Shown: one piece after another, positions 36,525 through 44,517 of the stretch
How the letters are laid out: each line of letters begins with the position of its first letter
Numbering within the stretch: position 1 is the stretch's first letter
From: Pirellulales bacterium
GTDB lineage: Bacteria > Planctomycetota > Planctomycetia > Pirellulales > Thermoguttaceae
DNA length: 45,050 nt
NCBI GenBank assembly: GCA_016936015.1
Contig: JAFGPV010000097.1
Span: 1-45,050, forward strand
Reading direction: 5' to 3'
Translations under genes and position numbers: made by a program
Notes under the pieces: model-generated
What the model saw: the letters and a program-made list of their open reading frames with translations, nothing else
Database searches by the model: none
What the model was told of the DNA's origin: nothing

Positions 36525-36546
36525 GGACAATACCAAGTTGTTCTTT

Positions 36547-36577
36547 GGAAAGCCGCAACCAGTGGTCGCGGCTTTCC
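36547..36577 (+). terminator. Stem-loop after the acetyltransferase gene
   Basis: Perfect 10-base stem (ggaaagccgc / gcggctttcc) with an 11-base loop, 22 bases past the stop. There is no T-run, so it may be a weak terminator or an mRNA end stabiliser. Confidence 0.5.
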
Positions 36578-36785
36578 ATGGTAGATGAAGCCTAAGCCGT
36601 TTGTAGAGCTTCGACGCTATTGACAAGCACGTTGCCGATATTTAACTCGGTGATTCCCCCTTTGTCTTCCCCCGGGTAAACGGTTGAAGACTGGACAATC
36701 ATCAATAACGGCATTAACATGGACAAATTGCTGGTTTGCATCGGATCAAGAACCGCAGTTTGAAAAACCTCTTTTTGAGAATGTC

Positions 36786-38447
36786 ATGATGAAGAAATCA
36801 GTTGTTGCACTAATCGCCGGTTTTGCGATGACGATGTGTCCGTGTTCGAGCCGCGCCCAGGATGCCGCCGACGCAATCGCTTTCGTGCCTCGGCCGCTTG
36901 AAGTCAAATCCGAAACGGGCAAGTTCGAATTCAAACCGGATACGGCCATCCTCGTGGACAAGGATTCGGCCGAGGCGATGAATGCCGGCAAGCAGCTTGC
37001 CAATCGGCTTCGCGCCAGTACGGGGATGGCGTTCAAAATATCGGCCGCCGACGGCGGTGCGGCGAAGCGGGCCAACACGGTCCGCATCACGTCGCACGGC
37101 GCAGAGGCGTCGCTCGGCGAGGAAGGATACCGCCTCAACGTGGCGCCGGACGGCGTCGTCATCACCGGCGACGGGCCGGGCATGTTCTACGGCATGCAAA
37201 CGCTGCTGCAACTTATGCCGCCGGAAGTCTTCAGCCCGACGAAGGTCGAAAAGCCGGTGGCCTGGACGGCGCCCGCCGTGCAGATTACGGATAAGCCCCG
37301 GTTCCGCTGGCGGGGATTGCATTTGGACGTCTCCCGCCATTTCTTCTCGAAGCCGGAGATCGAAAACTTTTTGGACCTGATGGCACAGCATAAACTCAAT
37401 ACGTTCCATTGGCACCTGACCGACGACGTGGGCTGGCGGCTCGATATCAAGCGCTATCCCAAGCTGACCGAAGTTGCCGCCTGGCGCAAGCACATCGGAT
37501 ACGGGTTGAATCCGAAAGACGGCACGGCCTACGATAAGGACGGCCGCTACGGCGGATTCTTCACGCAGGACGACGTCCGCGAAATCGTCGCCTACGCGAA
37601 AGCCCGGCATATTACCATCGTGCCCGAAATCGATATTCCCGGCCATTCCGGCGCGGCGCTGTCCGCGTATCCCGAATTCAGTTGCTTCGGCGATCCCATC
37701 GACCGCGACACCGGGGCGATGGGCGTCTTCTGTCCCGGCAACGAGGACACGTTCGCGTTTCTTGAGAATGTCTTTGCCGAAGTCATGGACCTCTTTCCCG
37801 ACAAATATATCCACGTCGGGGGCGATGAAGTGGATAAGAGCGACTGGGCCAAATGCCCGAAATGCCAGCAGCGCATGAAAGGCGAGGGCTTGAAGGACGT
37901 CAACGAACTGCAAAGCTACTTCATCAAGCGGATTGAAAAATTTCTCAATCAGCATCATCGGACGATGATCGGCTGGGACGAGATTCTCGAGGGCGGATTG
38001 GCGCCCAACGCCGTCGTGATGAGTTGGCGGGGCGTCGAGGGGGGGATTGTCGCCGCCAATGCGGGCCACGACGTCGTGATGACTCCCGGCACCCATTGCT
38101 ACCTGGATCACTACCAGGCGAAAGAGGGCGAGCCGAAGGCCATCGGCGGCTATTCGCCCCTGCAACACGTCTACAACTACGAGCCGATTCCGCCGGGAAT
38201 TTCCGCCGAGAAGACCAAGCACGTCCTGGGTGCGGGCGGAAACCTCTGGAGCGAGTTCTTTCCGAACTACGCCCACGTCCAGTACATGGCGTACCCCCGG
38301 GCGTGTGCGTTGGCCGAGGTGACGTGGAGCGATCCGAATCGCAAGAATTGGGACGACTTCAAACGCCGCATGGAAATCCACTTCGAGCGGCTGAAGGCCG
38401 AAAAAGTGAACTATCGCGCACCGCGGGAAACGGATCCCGGCTACTAG
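36786..38447 (+). CDS. Secreted GH20 beta-N-acetylhexosaminidase
   Basis: Removes terminal GlcNAc or GalNAc from glycans or chitin fragments. The 553-residue protein has a signal peptide (KKSVVALIAGFAMTMCPCSS), a GH20b-type N-terminal domain (about 32-165) and a TIM barrel (from about 170). The barrel carries FRWRGLHLDVSRHFF, FHWHLTDDVGWRLD, PEIDIPGHSGAAL and the catalytic pair D347-E348 in HVGGDEV. I start at the ATG pair 36786/36789, since the upstream TTG (36684) adds 34 residues before the signal peptide. It stands alone between the acetyltransferase and a repeat-rich region. GC is slightly lower than in the flagellar operon. Confidence 0.95.
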   Translation: MMKKSVVALIAGFAMTMCPCSSRAQDAADAIAFVPRPLEVKSETGKFEFKPDTAILVDKDSAEAMNAGKQLANRLRASTGMAFKISAADGGAAKRANTVRITSHGAEASLGEEGYRLNVAPDGVVITGDGPGMFYGMQTLLQLMPPEVFSPTKVEKPVAWTAPAVQITDKPRFRWRGLHLDVSRHFFSKPEIENFLDLMAQHKLNTFHWHLTDDVGWRLDIKRYPKLTEVAAWRKHIGYGLNPKDGTAYDKDGRYGGFFTQDDVREIVAYAKARHITIVPEIDIPGHSGAALSAYPEFSCFGDPIDRDTGAMGVFCPGNEDTFAFLENVFAEVMDLFPDKYIHVGGDEVDKSDWAKCPKCQQRMKGEGLKDVNELQSYFIKRIEKFLNQHHRTMIGWDEILEGGLAPNAVVMSWRGVEGGIVAANAGHDVVMTPGTHCYLDHYQAKEGEPKAIGGYSPLQHVYNYEPIPPGISAEKTKHVLGAGGNLWSEFFPNYAHVQYMAYPRACALAEVTWSDPNRKNWDDFKRRMEIHFERLKAEKVNYRAPRETDPGY

Positions 38448-38550
38448 AAACCCTCGCCGAAGGCTGCGACCGCCCCGAGCGGGCAGGACGGCAATGTTCC
38501 GAAGTGATTTCGGATCATTGCTTCCTCGGTAATGTCCGAAAATTGAACCA

Positions 38551-38607
38551 GTAGGGTGCGTGAAACGCACCACGCACTGCCGGACTGGTGCGTTTCACGC
38601 ACCCTAC
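38551..38607. repeat. Perfect 22-bp inverted repeat
   Basis: gtagggtgcgtgaaacgcac(ca) at 38551-38572 and its exact reverse complement at 38586-38607, loop 13 bases. It looks like a small dispersed palindromic element. Confidence 0.92.
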
Positions 38608-38710
38608 GGATTGGCAGAGCCCGTGGCCCGCGATTTTGAGTGGCTCGGGAGTTGCTCATCAAAAATCGAAAAATGCACGGGCGGGGGGCCGGAAGGGGGG
38701 CGGTCTCTTT

Positions 38711-38738
38711 TCGTTCCGAAACTGGAGTTTCGGAACGA
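38711..38738. repeat. Perfect 13-bp palindrome (tcgttccgaaact)
   Basis: tcgttccgaaact, gg, agtttcggaacga. It has the form of a repeat known in many bacteria, and it lies alone in the gene-poor region. Confidence 0.9.
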
Positions 38739-38983
38739 GGGGCGGTTGGTGCAACTCCTTGTGCAGCATCAGATTGCCTTTGAGGCGCGCTCTATTTTTG
38801 GTCAGCAGGACCGCCTAACGGGCAATTCGGACAGATAGGCCTCTCCGTTGGTGGGGGGCAAACCGCCACGTACCGCAAGCGCGGCCCGGATAGGCGGGGC
38901 TATCCGGAGTACCCAAGGTTGTCATGATCGACTTTTCAAAGAACTGGCCGTTACTGGTTGGTGAACGGTGTTTTGCGATAGTC

Positions 38984-39012
38984 AGTATACATATATACAC
39001 ATTATCTGTCAA
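38984..39012 (-). promoter_or_regulatory. Strong leftward sigma-70-type promoter with embedded palindrome
   Basis: On the minus strand: TTGACA (39012-39007), 17-base spacer, TATACT (38989-38984), a near-perfect consensus. The spacer and -10 contain an AT-rich dyad (gtatacatatatac) of the kind used by repressors. No convincing gene lies downstream within 500 bases; a 36-codon frame with an ATG at 38925 is open but unsupported. Confidence 0.65.
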
Positions 39013-39184
39013 TAGAGCGTTCGGGGGAAGCAATCAAAATTCTGGGGGGGTTAAGGCATGACGGGAAAAAGAATGACGGTTGCAACATTCCTCTTGTACG
39101 GTCCTTGCGGTGCGAGGCACGGCAGCAATCTTGCTTAATCGTCCGATGCTAGCCAATATGTGCGTCTGTCCCCTTTACCTGCTT

Positions 39185-39333
39185 CGTCGTTTCAAAAGAT
39201 GTCTGCCCGTCCGTTCCCCCACGAGATTACGAGGTAAAGGGTGTTCGAAAAGTCGATACGGGGTGCGCGGGGCATAGCGACATCTTACATTAACCAGCAG
39301 CGGCTGGAATGTTAATTGTTAAGGTCTGACCCC
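39185..39333 (-). pseudogene. Decayed copy of the RAYT element end
   Basis: About 150 bases aligning to 41390-41537, the 5' end of the intact transposase element. The reading frame (ATG at 39275) gives MPRAPRIDFSNTLYLVIS before a stop at codon 28. The element's terminal repeat (gttaattgttaaggtctgac) sits at 39311-39333. Only this end remains; the rest of the element is gone. Confidence 0.85.
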
Positions 39334-39641
39334 GTTTCTTTCCCATTATGTAAATAGACCTCATTTACATGTTTTGGTATATCCATACTCGTTCCCATAG
39401 ATTTGACTAACGAGTCGTTTTCCAGCTCGCGTAAAGGAGGCAACTTTATTTGTGCCCATTGACTATAATGGTACTCTCCTTCCAAACAATATACACGACC
39501 ATCGATTACAACAATAATGCCTGTCTCTCCAATAGTGATCGGCAAGCTGGCAAAATGATTTATTGAATAGTCTTGTGCCGGAGATGCCATAATAACACAT
39601 AACACTATTATGACTGCAAAACAATAATACCGATTCTTCAT
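39312..39641 (-). CDS. AT-rich secreted small protein, end replaced by repeat
   Basis: A 109-residue frame with a signal peptide (YYCFAVIIVLCVIMASPAQ) and a short soluble part (SINHFASLPITIGETGIIVV, then GRVYCLEGEYHYSQW). The C-terminal residues GSDLNN come from the element's terminal repeat, so the natural end is lost or was added. The region is markedly AT-rich against the genome around it, which suggests recent transfer. I start at the second Met (39641). Function unknown; coding status likely but unproven. Confidence 0.5.
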   Translation of the reverse strand: MKNRYYCFAVIIVLCVIMASPAQDYSINHFASLPITIGETGIIVVIDGRVYCLEGEYHYSQWAQIKLPPLRELENDSLVKSMGTSMDIPKHVNEVYLHNGKETGSDLNN

Positions 39642-39699
39642 GATCATAGTCTCCTTATGATATTAAAACCATAATATGGAAAGTAAGCATGAAATATCA

Positions 39700-39825
39700 T
39701 TACATGTTAATAGGGATCATTCGGATCAAGAACTCCCTGATCAGTTGCAGTAATGGTATATGTCGTTCCAAGATTCGGATCGCCAGGAAAATCCCAAGCA
39801 GAACTGTAATTGAAAAGACCAGCAT
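39700..39825 (-). CDS. Small membrane ORF, possibly a gene fragment
   Basis: A 41-codon frame with one hydrophobic segment (MLVFSITVLLGIFLAIRILE) in the same AT-rich stretch. The frame is open upstream to 39921 but that part reads through the element's terminal repeat (39853-39875). It may be the tail of a gene cut by the repeat. Weak evidence for expression. Confidence 0.25.
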   Translation of the reverse strand: MLVFSITVLLGIFLAIRILERHIPLLQLIREFLIRMIPINM

Positions 39826-39852
39826 GAGAAATGTCTCAGCAGCGGCTGTAAT

Positions 39853-39875
39853 GTTAATTGTTAAGGTCTGACCCC
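39853..39875. repeat. Solo RAYT element end
   Basis: An exact copy of gttaattgttaaggtctgac(ccc) with the flanking agcagcggctgtaat, in the same orientation as 39311-39333 and 41515-41537. With 39311-39333 it brackets about 520 bases of AT-rich DNA as direct repeats. Confidence 0.9.
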
Positions 39876-39895
39876 GTTTCCCGTTTCTTCGACAA

Positions 39896-40240
39896 TCAGC
39901 CAGGGCATAGCACTTCGGCAATGACTATCAACAGAGCCCCGACGATGGTGAAGAGCAATGCGAACCACCACCGGCCTTTCCACCAAAAGGCAGCAGCTAG
40001 AATCCACACCATTCCCCCGGCAGAAGAAACGGCTAAACCAAATAGATTTTCAAGAGGAAATGCTTGTTCCCGAACTACACACCACAAGCCTATAATAAAT
40101 ACTCCACCGGCGCCGAAACAATACAGACATCCAAGGGCGCCGAGAATTGATGTAATTATGATTCTCCAGCGAGTTAGCCTTTTCGGCAACTTTTCGGGAT
40201 CACTTGCGGGAGGAGTATAGGGATTAATGTTGGCTTTCAT
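39896..40240 (-). CDS. Small membrane protein with NPYTPP start
   Basis: A 114-residue protein with an N-terminal NINPYTPPASD motif, often seen at the start of small planctomycete membrane proteins, and three or four hydrophobic segments (IIITSILGALGCLYCFGAGG, FIIGLWCVVREQ, NLFGLAVSSAGGMVWILAAA, WFALLFTIVGALLIVIAEVL). I start at the ATG at 40240; a frame to 40288 adds 16 unlikely residues. Function unknown. It sits inside the repeat-rich region, so it may belong to the accessory DNA. Confidence 0.6.
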   Translation of the reverse strand: MKANINPYTPPASDPEKLPKRLTRWRIIITSILGALGCLYCFGAGGVFIIGLWCVVREQAFPLENLFGLAVSSAGGMVWILAAAFWWKGRWWFALLFTIVGALLIVIAEVLCPG

Positions 40241-40304
40241 GGCAAAGAGTGTCCCTGTTTGGTAGACGATGCGTTGCAAAACATTCATAAAGCATGTTTC
40301 TGAT

Positions 40305-40460
40305 TTAGCGATTCTTTTTTTCTGTCTCCAGGCGGCTCTTCCATTGTTGCAGTAGTTGAAGGGCCTCCAGCGGCGTGGTGACGTTGAGGTCGAGGGCGCG
40401 GAGGTCGTCGATCATGGGGTGGTCGGCGCCGAACAGCGTGAGATAGTAGTGGGCGCGGAA
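40305..40460 (-). pseudogene. C-terminal fragment of MutS
   Basis: The minus-strand frame reads FRAHYYLTLFGADHPMIDDL, then RALDLNVTTPLEALQLLQQW, ending KSRLETEKKNR and a stop. This is the typical last segment of MutS (HP.ID.LR.LD...TPLEAL..L..W). An in-frame stop lies directly upstream (40463-40461), at the border of the transposase element. The remaining ~800 residues of MutS are not on the other side of the element, which is followed by the HNH gene. So it is a 51-codon relic. Confidence 0.8.
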
Positions 40461-40471
40461 CTATGAACTAT

Positions 40472-41537
40472 GGGGTCAGACCTTAACTATTAACTTTGAA
40501 GTTTTTTCTCGATCAATGTGATGGCATGGAACTGGGCGGGCGGGCCTTGGCGGATTCGGCGGCGGGCGACGCTGACGGCGGCGCCGCTGATGCCGCCATA
40601 ATACGCTCCGATGGCTCGATGCGTCCAGCCCGTTAGCCGACAGGCCAGTTCGATGGCGGCGGCCTTGGCCGGACCGCAACGCTGGCCATGGGTTTTCAAG
40701 TCTGCCGGTTCAACGCCGAACCGCTTCGCCACTAGGCGGTCGATTCGCCGGATATCGACCGTTGGACGCGGCAGCGCAAGGTCGGCATCTTGGACCCGGC
40801 CGCTGCGACGTCCTTCGAGTTGCTTTTCGGTCCGGGCTATGAAATCCGGACTGCCCAAGGCATGGCGGCTGGCCCGCATGGCGTCTAACAGCGGCTTGTC
40901 ATCGTCCATGACGTGGGCATGGGTATAGGCGCGGTAGTTCCGCCGGGCGACAGCCAGGGAACGGCCGTAGTCGTTCAAGAGGTCGTAGCAAACGAAATCG
41001 GCGGCGTGTTTTGTACACACGTACCCGCGATAGCTGCTCCACGGCCAGGCTTCCAAACGGCGGACCCGCGCGGCCTTGGTCAACCTGCGGCAGGCGGCCG
41101 TTTTGACCGGATTAAGATGAATATATCGGGTTAAGGCCAAGAGGTAGGTTTCATCTTCAACGAGTTTCGCCTTGAACCGACCTTCGAGTTGATGGCCCGG
41201 CTTGCGGTGCTTGTAGCGGCAGTAGAGGGCAAAGCTGGTCCCCAATCGCTGCATGAAACGCGAGAGGTTGGCCCGCGGAGTGCGGAGGAGCAGATGGAAA
41301 TGGTTGTCCATGAGCACATAGGCGTAAAGCAGAACGCCGGCGGTTTGCAGACCGTCGGCAAGCTGCCGCAGGAATCGGCGGCGGTCGTCGTCGTCCCAAA
41401 AGATGTCCGCCCGCCCGTTCCCCCGTGAGATCACATGGTACAGGGCGTTCGGAAAGTCGATGCGGGGTGCGCGGGGCATGGCGGCATCTTACCGCAATCG
41501 GCGGCGGCTGTAAAGTTAATTGTTAAGGTCTGACCCC
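40472..41537. mobile_element. RAYT element with 26-bp terminal inverted repeats
   Basis: Ends are 40472-40497 (ggggtcagaccttaac...) and 41512-41537 (...gttaaggtctgacccc), reverse complements at 25 of 26 bases. The transposase gene fills the interior. This gives a compact unit of 1066 bases. Further ends of the same type lie at 39311-39333 and 39853-39875. Confidence 0.9.
40490..41479 (-). CDS. REP-associated tyrosine transposase (Y1 HUH family)
   Basis: A single-strand HUH transposase related to IS200/IS605 TnpA. The 329-residue protein opens with PRIDFPNALYHVISRGN, has the HUH pair HFH (60-62, DNHFHLLL) and the catalytic Tyr119 in TRYIHLNPVK. RAYTs often carry a C-terminal DNA-binding part; here the tail (GPAKAAAIELACRLTGWTHR, then YYGGISGAAVSVARRRIRQ) looks like a DnaA-C-like helix-turn-helix. 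The first codons and the last codons lie close to the terminal repeats. It is intact, with a related broken copy at 39185-39333, so the family has moved in this genome. Confidence 0.93.
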   Translation of the reverse strand: MPRAPRIDFPNALYHVISRGNGRADIFWDDDDRRRFLRQLADGLQTAGVLLYAYVLMDNHFHLLLRTPRANLSRFMQRLGTSFALYCRYKHRKPGHQLEGRFKAKLVEDETYLLALTRYIHLNPVKTAACRRLTKAARVRRLEAWPWSSYRGYVCTKHAADFVCYDLLNDYGRSLAVARRNYRAYTHAHVMDDDKPLLDAMRASRHALGSPDFIARTEKQLEGRRSGRVQDADLALPRPTVDIRRIDRLVAKRFGVEPADLKTHGQRCGPAKAAAIELACRLTGWTHRAIGAYYGGISGAAVSVARRRIRQGPPAQFHAITLIEKKLQS

Positions 41538-41543
41538 GTTTTT

Positions 41544-42140
41544 CTATTCTTCCAACTGCACGTTCCAGTAGGCCTCGCTGAGGAAGCGGGTCCAACTGGC
41601 GATGGGGATCTCCTCGAAGGCGTAGAGGGGCTTCCACTTGGGACGGTGGGGCGTCTTGCGGAGGCGCATGCCGGCTTGGATGGGGGTGCGGTCGGCTTTG
41701 TGTTTGTTGCACGACACGCAGGCCAGCACGCAGTTGTCCCAGGTCGAGGCCCCGCCCTGGGAACGCGGCAGGACGTGGTCGATCGTGAGTTCCTCGGTCC
41801 CCGGCTGGATGCCGCAATACTGACAGGTGAAGCGGTCGCGTTTGAAGATGTTCCGCCGGGTGAAGGCCACCGCCGCCACGGGCACGCGGTCGTAGCGGAC
41901 CAGGGTGAGCACCTCGGGGACGCGGAGCCGGAAGCGGACGGCCTGGACGAACAACTCGCCGTCGCGGGGTTTTAATTTGGCCCAATCACTCCAAGAATAC
42001 TGTTGGAAGTCGGCCGGATCGACCACCCGGGCGGCCTCGTTCCACAATAGCACCAGCGACCGGGCCACCGTCGCCACGCGCACCGGCTGCCAGTTGCGAT
42101 TCAGAATCAGCGTGGGCCGCTGGAGGACGCTGTAAGCCAT
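41544..42140 (-). CDS. HNH endonuclease
   Basis: A 198-residue protein with an N-terminal region (VLQRPTLILNRNWQPVRVAT) typical of stand-alone bacterial HNH proteins, and a C-terminal HNH domain. The domain has a CxxC pair (FTCQYCG), the DHV histidine (LTIDHVLPRSQGG), the asparagine (WDNCVLAC) and the final CNKHK. The zinc ligands are present. Its stop codon lies seven bases from the transposase element end. Nuclease activity is expected; the cellular role is unknown. Confidence 0.9.
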   Translation of the reverse strand: MAYSVLQRPTLILNRNWQPVRVATVARSLVLLWNEAARVVDPADFQQYSWSDWAKLKPRDGELFVQAVRFRLRVPEVLTLVRYDRVPVAAVAFTRRNIFKRDRFTCQYCGIQPGTEELTIDHVLPRSQGGASTWDNCVLACVSCNKHKADRTPIQAGMRLRKTPHRPKWKPLYAFEEIPIASWTRFLSEAYWNVQLEE

Positions 42141-42320
42141 GACCGATACTCCTCCCGGCAGGAGGGCGTAAGCCGGCCGCCCTACCGCCTTCTTTCCTTA
42201 TTATGACCAATAAACGCATTTTTCACAAGTCTTGCCGGCAAGGATACAAGTTCCGGGTTAATAAACGGTTAGTGAGGAGCAGAATTATTGTCGTGATGTG
42301 TATTGGTTCAGTATTTACAT

Positions 42321-42384
42321 AGCCGGCGGCTAACAGCCGCCGAGGGGAATGCATGTAGCTCTCGGCGGCTGTTAGCCGCCGGCT
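42321..42384. repeat. Perfect 24-bp inverted repeat (agccggcggc family)
   Basis: Arms 42321-42344 and 42361-42384 are exact reverse complements around a 16-base loop. Same family as 27833-27902. It lies in the 290-base gap between the HNH gene and the AAA ATPase gene, where nothing else is visible. Confidence 0.93.
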
Positions 42385-42430
42385 ATTGGATGCAACATTC
42401 TCAGACAGGAAAAGAGGACATCTCGCCGGT

Positions 42431-44329
42431 TTACCGCTCGAAACCGATGCGGTTTACGTTTGATCCCCAACCGCCGCGGCGTTCGAGGACCAGGGCCTCG
42501 TGGAAGTCACTGGCGGACAACGGGCCGGCGGGATCGCGTTTCCAGGCCAGTCGGGCCGCGTTGAGCACGACGTTTTTGATCTCCCCGCCCGAGAGCTCCG
42601 CCTCACAGAGCCGGTCCAGTTCGACCTCCGGGAGGATCGGGAGTTTTTTCGGCAGCAGCTTCTCCCAGATTTGTCGCCGCTCATGGCGGTTCGGGCGGTC
42701 GAATTCCACCTTCAGGGCGATCCGCCGCTGCAAGGCCTTGTCGAGCGTCACCTTGCGGTTGGTGGCCAGGATGCACACGCCCTCGAACTGCTCGATCTGC
42801 TGCAAGAGGACGTTCACGTCGCGGACCTCCCAAGGATGGCGAGCCTGGTCGCGGTCGTAGAACATGGCGTCAGCCTCGTCCCAGAAGAGCACGGCCTCCT
42901 GGGTCTTCGCCTCGCGGAACGCCCGAACGATGTTTTTCTCGGTCTGCCCGACGAAGCAGTTCTGCACCCGAGAATAATCGACCACAAGCAGCGGCTTGCC
43001 GAGTTCGTAGGCCAGGGCCTCGGCGGTGGCGGTCTTGCCGGTGCCGGGCGGGCCGGAAAAGAGCACCGTCGCGCCGCAGCCGTAGGGGATCAATTCCTTC
43101 AGTCCCCAGGCCTCGATCAGCCGCGGCCCATGCCGCATCTGGGCCAGCACCATCTCCAGGGCCTGGCGGACCCGGTCGGAATGGACCAGTTGCTCCAGGC
43201 GGATCCGCGGCGTCCGGGAGCAATACTCGCCGAAGCGCCCCTTGCGCATCTGCTGCTGGATCCCCAGGGCTTCGGTGGTCTTTTCGGTCAGTTCGTACTC
43301 GGTGGCCTCCCAGCCCGCGGGATCGTCCGTAGCCATCTCGCCCGATCCGCCGCAGGGGCGGATCCAATTGTCGCGCACCAGAGTTGCCGACGGTGAGAGC
43401 CAATTCAAATTCGTCTGCACTTCGTCGGCGTTTTGGCTGACGGCCCGGGCCAGCCCCCCGCCGGTGAACAGGCTCTCCTCGGCGTGCAGATATCCCAAGC
43501 GTTTGCCCAACAGCGCGAGCATGATGGCGAATTCGACCTCAGCGAGGCGCTGCGCCGCCTGGGCCAACTTCCATTCGGGATTCCGTTTCAGCGTGGCCGT
43601 GAACTTGCCCAGCAGCCGCTCGGCCTTTCGCGCCCAGCGGAACACGCTACCCGTTTCGCCCCAACCCCGCAGCACGTTCCAGATCTCGTCACCTTTGCGC
43701 ATCAGGACTCGGGTCAGGCCGGGCAGACGTTCGTACAACTGCGTCTCCCGGGTTAGATCCCAACCGCCGCCGCGTTGCGACCGGGGGGCCAGGACGGTCT
43801 CGACCAGCACGGGATCGAGGATCGGCTGTCGCTCGACTACGTCCTCGTACACGTCGTCGAAGGTGATGATCTTCGAGCGGAACAGACGCCCCGTTTCCGC
43901 GAAGGCCCGCAGGGCGGCCAGTTTCTTCCGCCCTTGCAGGCCCATCAGGCCGATGAGCTGGGCGCAGTTCTGCGCCTCGGTATTAACCAGGGCCAGCCGC
44001 TGCCCGGCCAGGGCGGCGACGATCTCCCGCTCGAGCCGGCCGAGCCGGTGCCGGCGGCACCGCTCGACCAGCGCTGGGCCGGGCCTGGCCCGCTCGAACG
44101 ACTCGTGCCAGTAGCGTTCCCAATCGCGCGCCTGGCGGCAGACCGCCAGCCAGCGGTCCCGCGCGGTTGCCGGGTCCTGCTCGGCGCGGAGTACGGCCTG
44201 CCGCGAGCCGAAGAGCCGCACCGCCGCGTCCAGGAGCGCACCATCCGAGGCGAACGCCTGGGGACGCCGGGGGCAACTTGTCGGCAACGGGGTGCGTTTT
44301 GCGTCACACTTACCTCGGGGCCGTTGCAT
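42431..44329 (-). CDS. AAA ATPase with a long uncharacterised N-terminal domain
   Basis: A 632-residue protein. About 400 N-terminal residues are helical, charged, and of no family I recognise. The AAA domain follows: Walker A GPPGTGKT (426-433), Walker B VLFWDEAD (480-487), the sensor-1 asparagine in LATNRK (521-526) and the arginine-rich LQRRIALKVEFDRP. The lid region (about 560-620) is of classic AAA type. No protease, helicase or vWA domain is visible, and the neighbours give no clue. The start is the first ATG of the frame; a later start is possible because the first 25 residues are basic and proline-rich. Confidence 0.85.
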   Translation of the reverse strand: MQRPRGKCDAKRTPLPTSCPRRPQAFASDGALLDAAVRLFGSRQAVLRAEQDPATARDRWLAVCRQARDWERYWHESFERARPGPALVERCRRHRLGRLEREIVAALAGQRLALVNTEAQNCAQLIGLMGLQGRKKLAALRAFAETGRLFRSKIITFDDVYEDVVERQPILDPVLVETVLAPRSQRGGGWDLTRETQLYERLPGLTRVLMRKGDEIWNVLRGWGETGSVFRWARKAERLLGKFTATLKRNPEWKLAQAAQRLAEVEFAIMLALLGKRLGYLHAEESLFTGGGLARAVSQNADEVQTNLNWLSPSATLVRDNWIRPCGGSGEMATDDPAGWEATEYELTEKTTEALGIQQQMRKGRFGEYCSRTPRIRLEQLVHSDRVRQALEMVLAQMRHGPRLIEAWGLKELIPYGCGATVLFSGPPGTGKTATAEALAYELGKPLLVVDYSRVQNCFVGQTEKNIVRAFREAKTQEAVLFWDEADAMFYDRDQARHPWEVRDVNVLLQQIEQFEGVCILATNRKVTLDKALQRRIALKVEFDRPNRHERRQIWEKLLPKKLPILPEVELDRLCEAELSGGEIKNVVLNAARLAWKRDPAGPLSASDFHEALVLERRGGWGSNVNRIGFER

Positions 44330-44517
44330 AAACTCGTTTCAGAAAAAACCGGCGGTCCTTCCCCCACGGAAAGACCCCGCTACGGCAAGAGACGGCGGAG
44401 GCGACGCGGAGGTTCGTAAAAAAATTCTTTTTTTCACTCATCCCATCTCACGACAACTTCTCTGACAGAAAGAAACCACGACTATCCTGAAGACACCTCT
44501 TTTGTTAGGATGCATTC

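Larger units (their letters stand above)
38448..39190. other. Gene-poor, repeat-rich intergenic region
   Basis: About 740 bases without a gene I can support. It holds a perfect inverted repeat (38551-38607), a perfect 13-base stem (38711-38738), an 8-base stem (38886-38907) and a strong leftward promoter (38984-39012). It then runs into a decayed transposase copy. Confidence 0.7.

Noticed and set aside
38811-38825. attC-like core (gcctaac) of an integron cassette
   Set aside because: Only one side of the site is present; there is no matching gttaggc partner at attC distance and no integrase.
38551-38907. CRISPR array from the run of palindromes
   Set aside because: The palindromes differ from each other, there is no regular spacer length, and no cas genes are present.
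38815-39033. 72-codon minus-strand frame in the gene-poor region
   Set aside because: Its start overlaps the promoter itself, and the sequence has no recognisable domain and no ribosome site. The shorter 36-codon version remains only a possibility.
42431-44329. MoxR-type or phage-defence AAA system
   Set aside because: No vWA protein, nuclease or other defence partner is adjacent on the same strand; the HNH gene next door is separated by a repeat-filled gap and is of a common stand-alone type.
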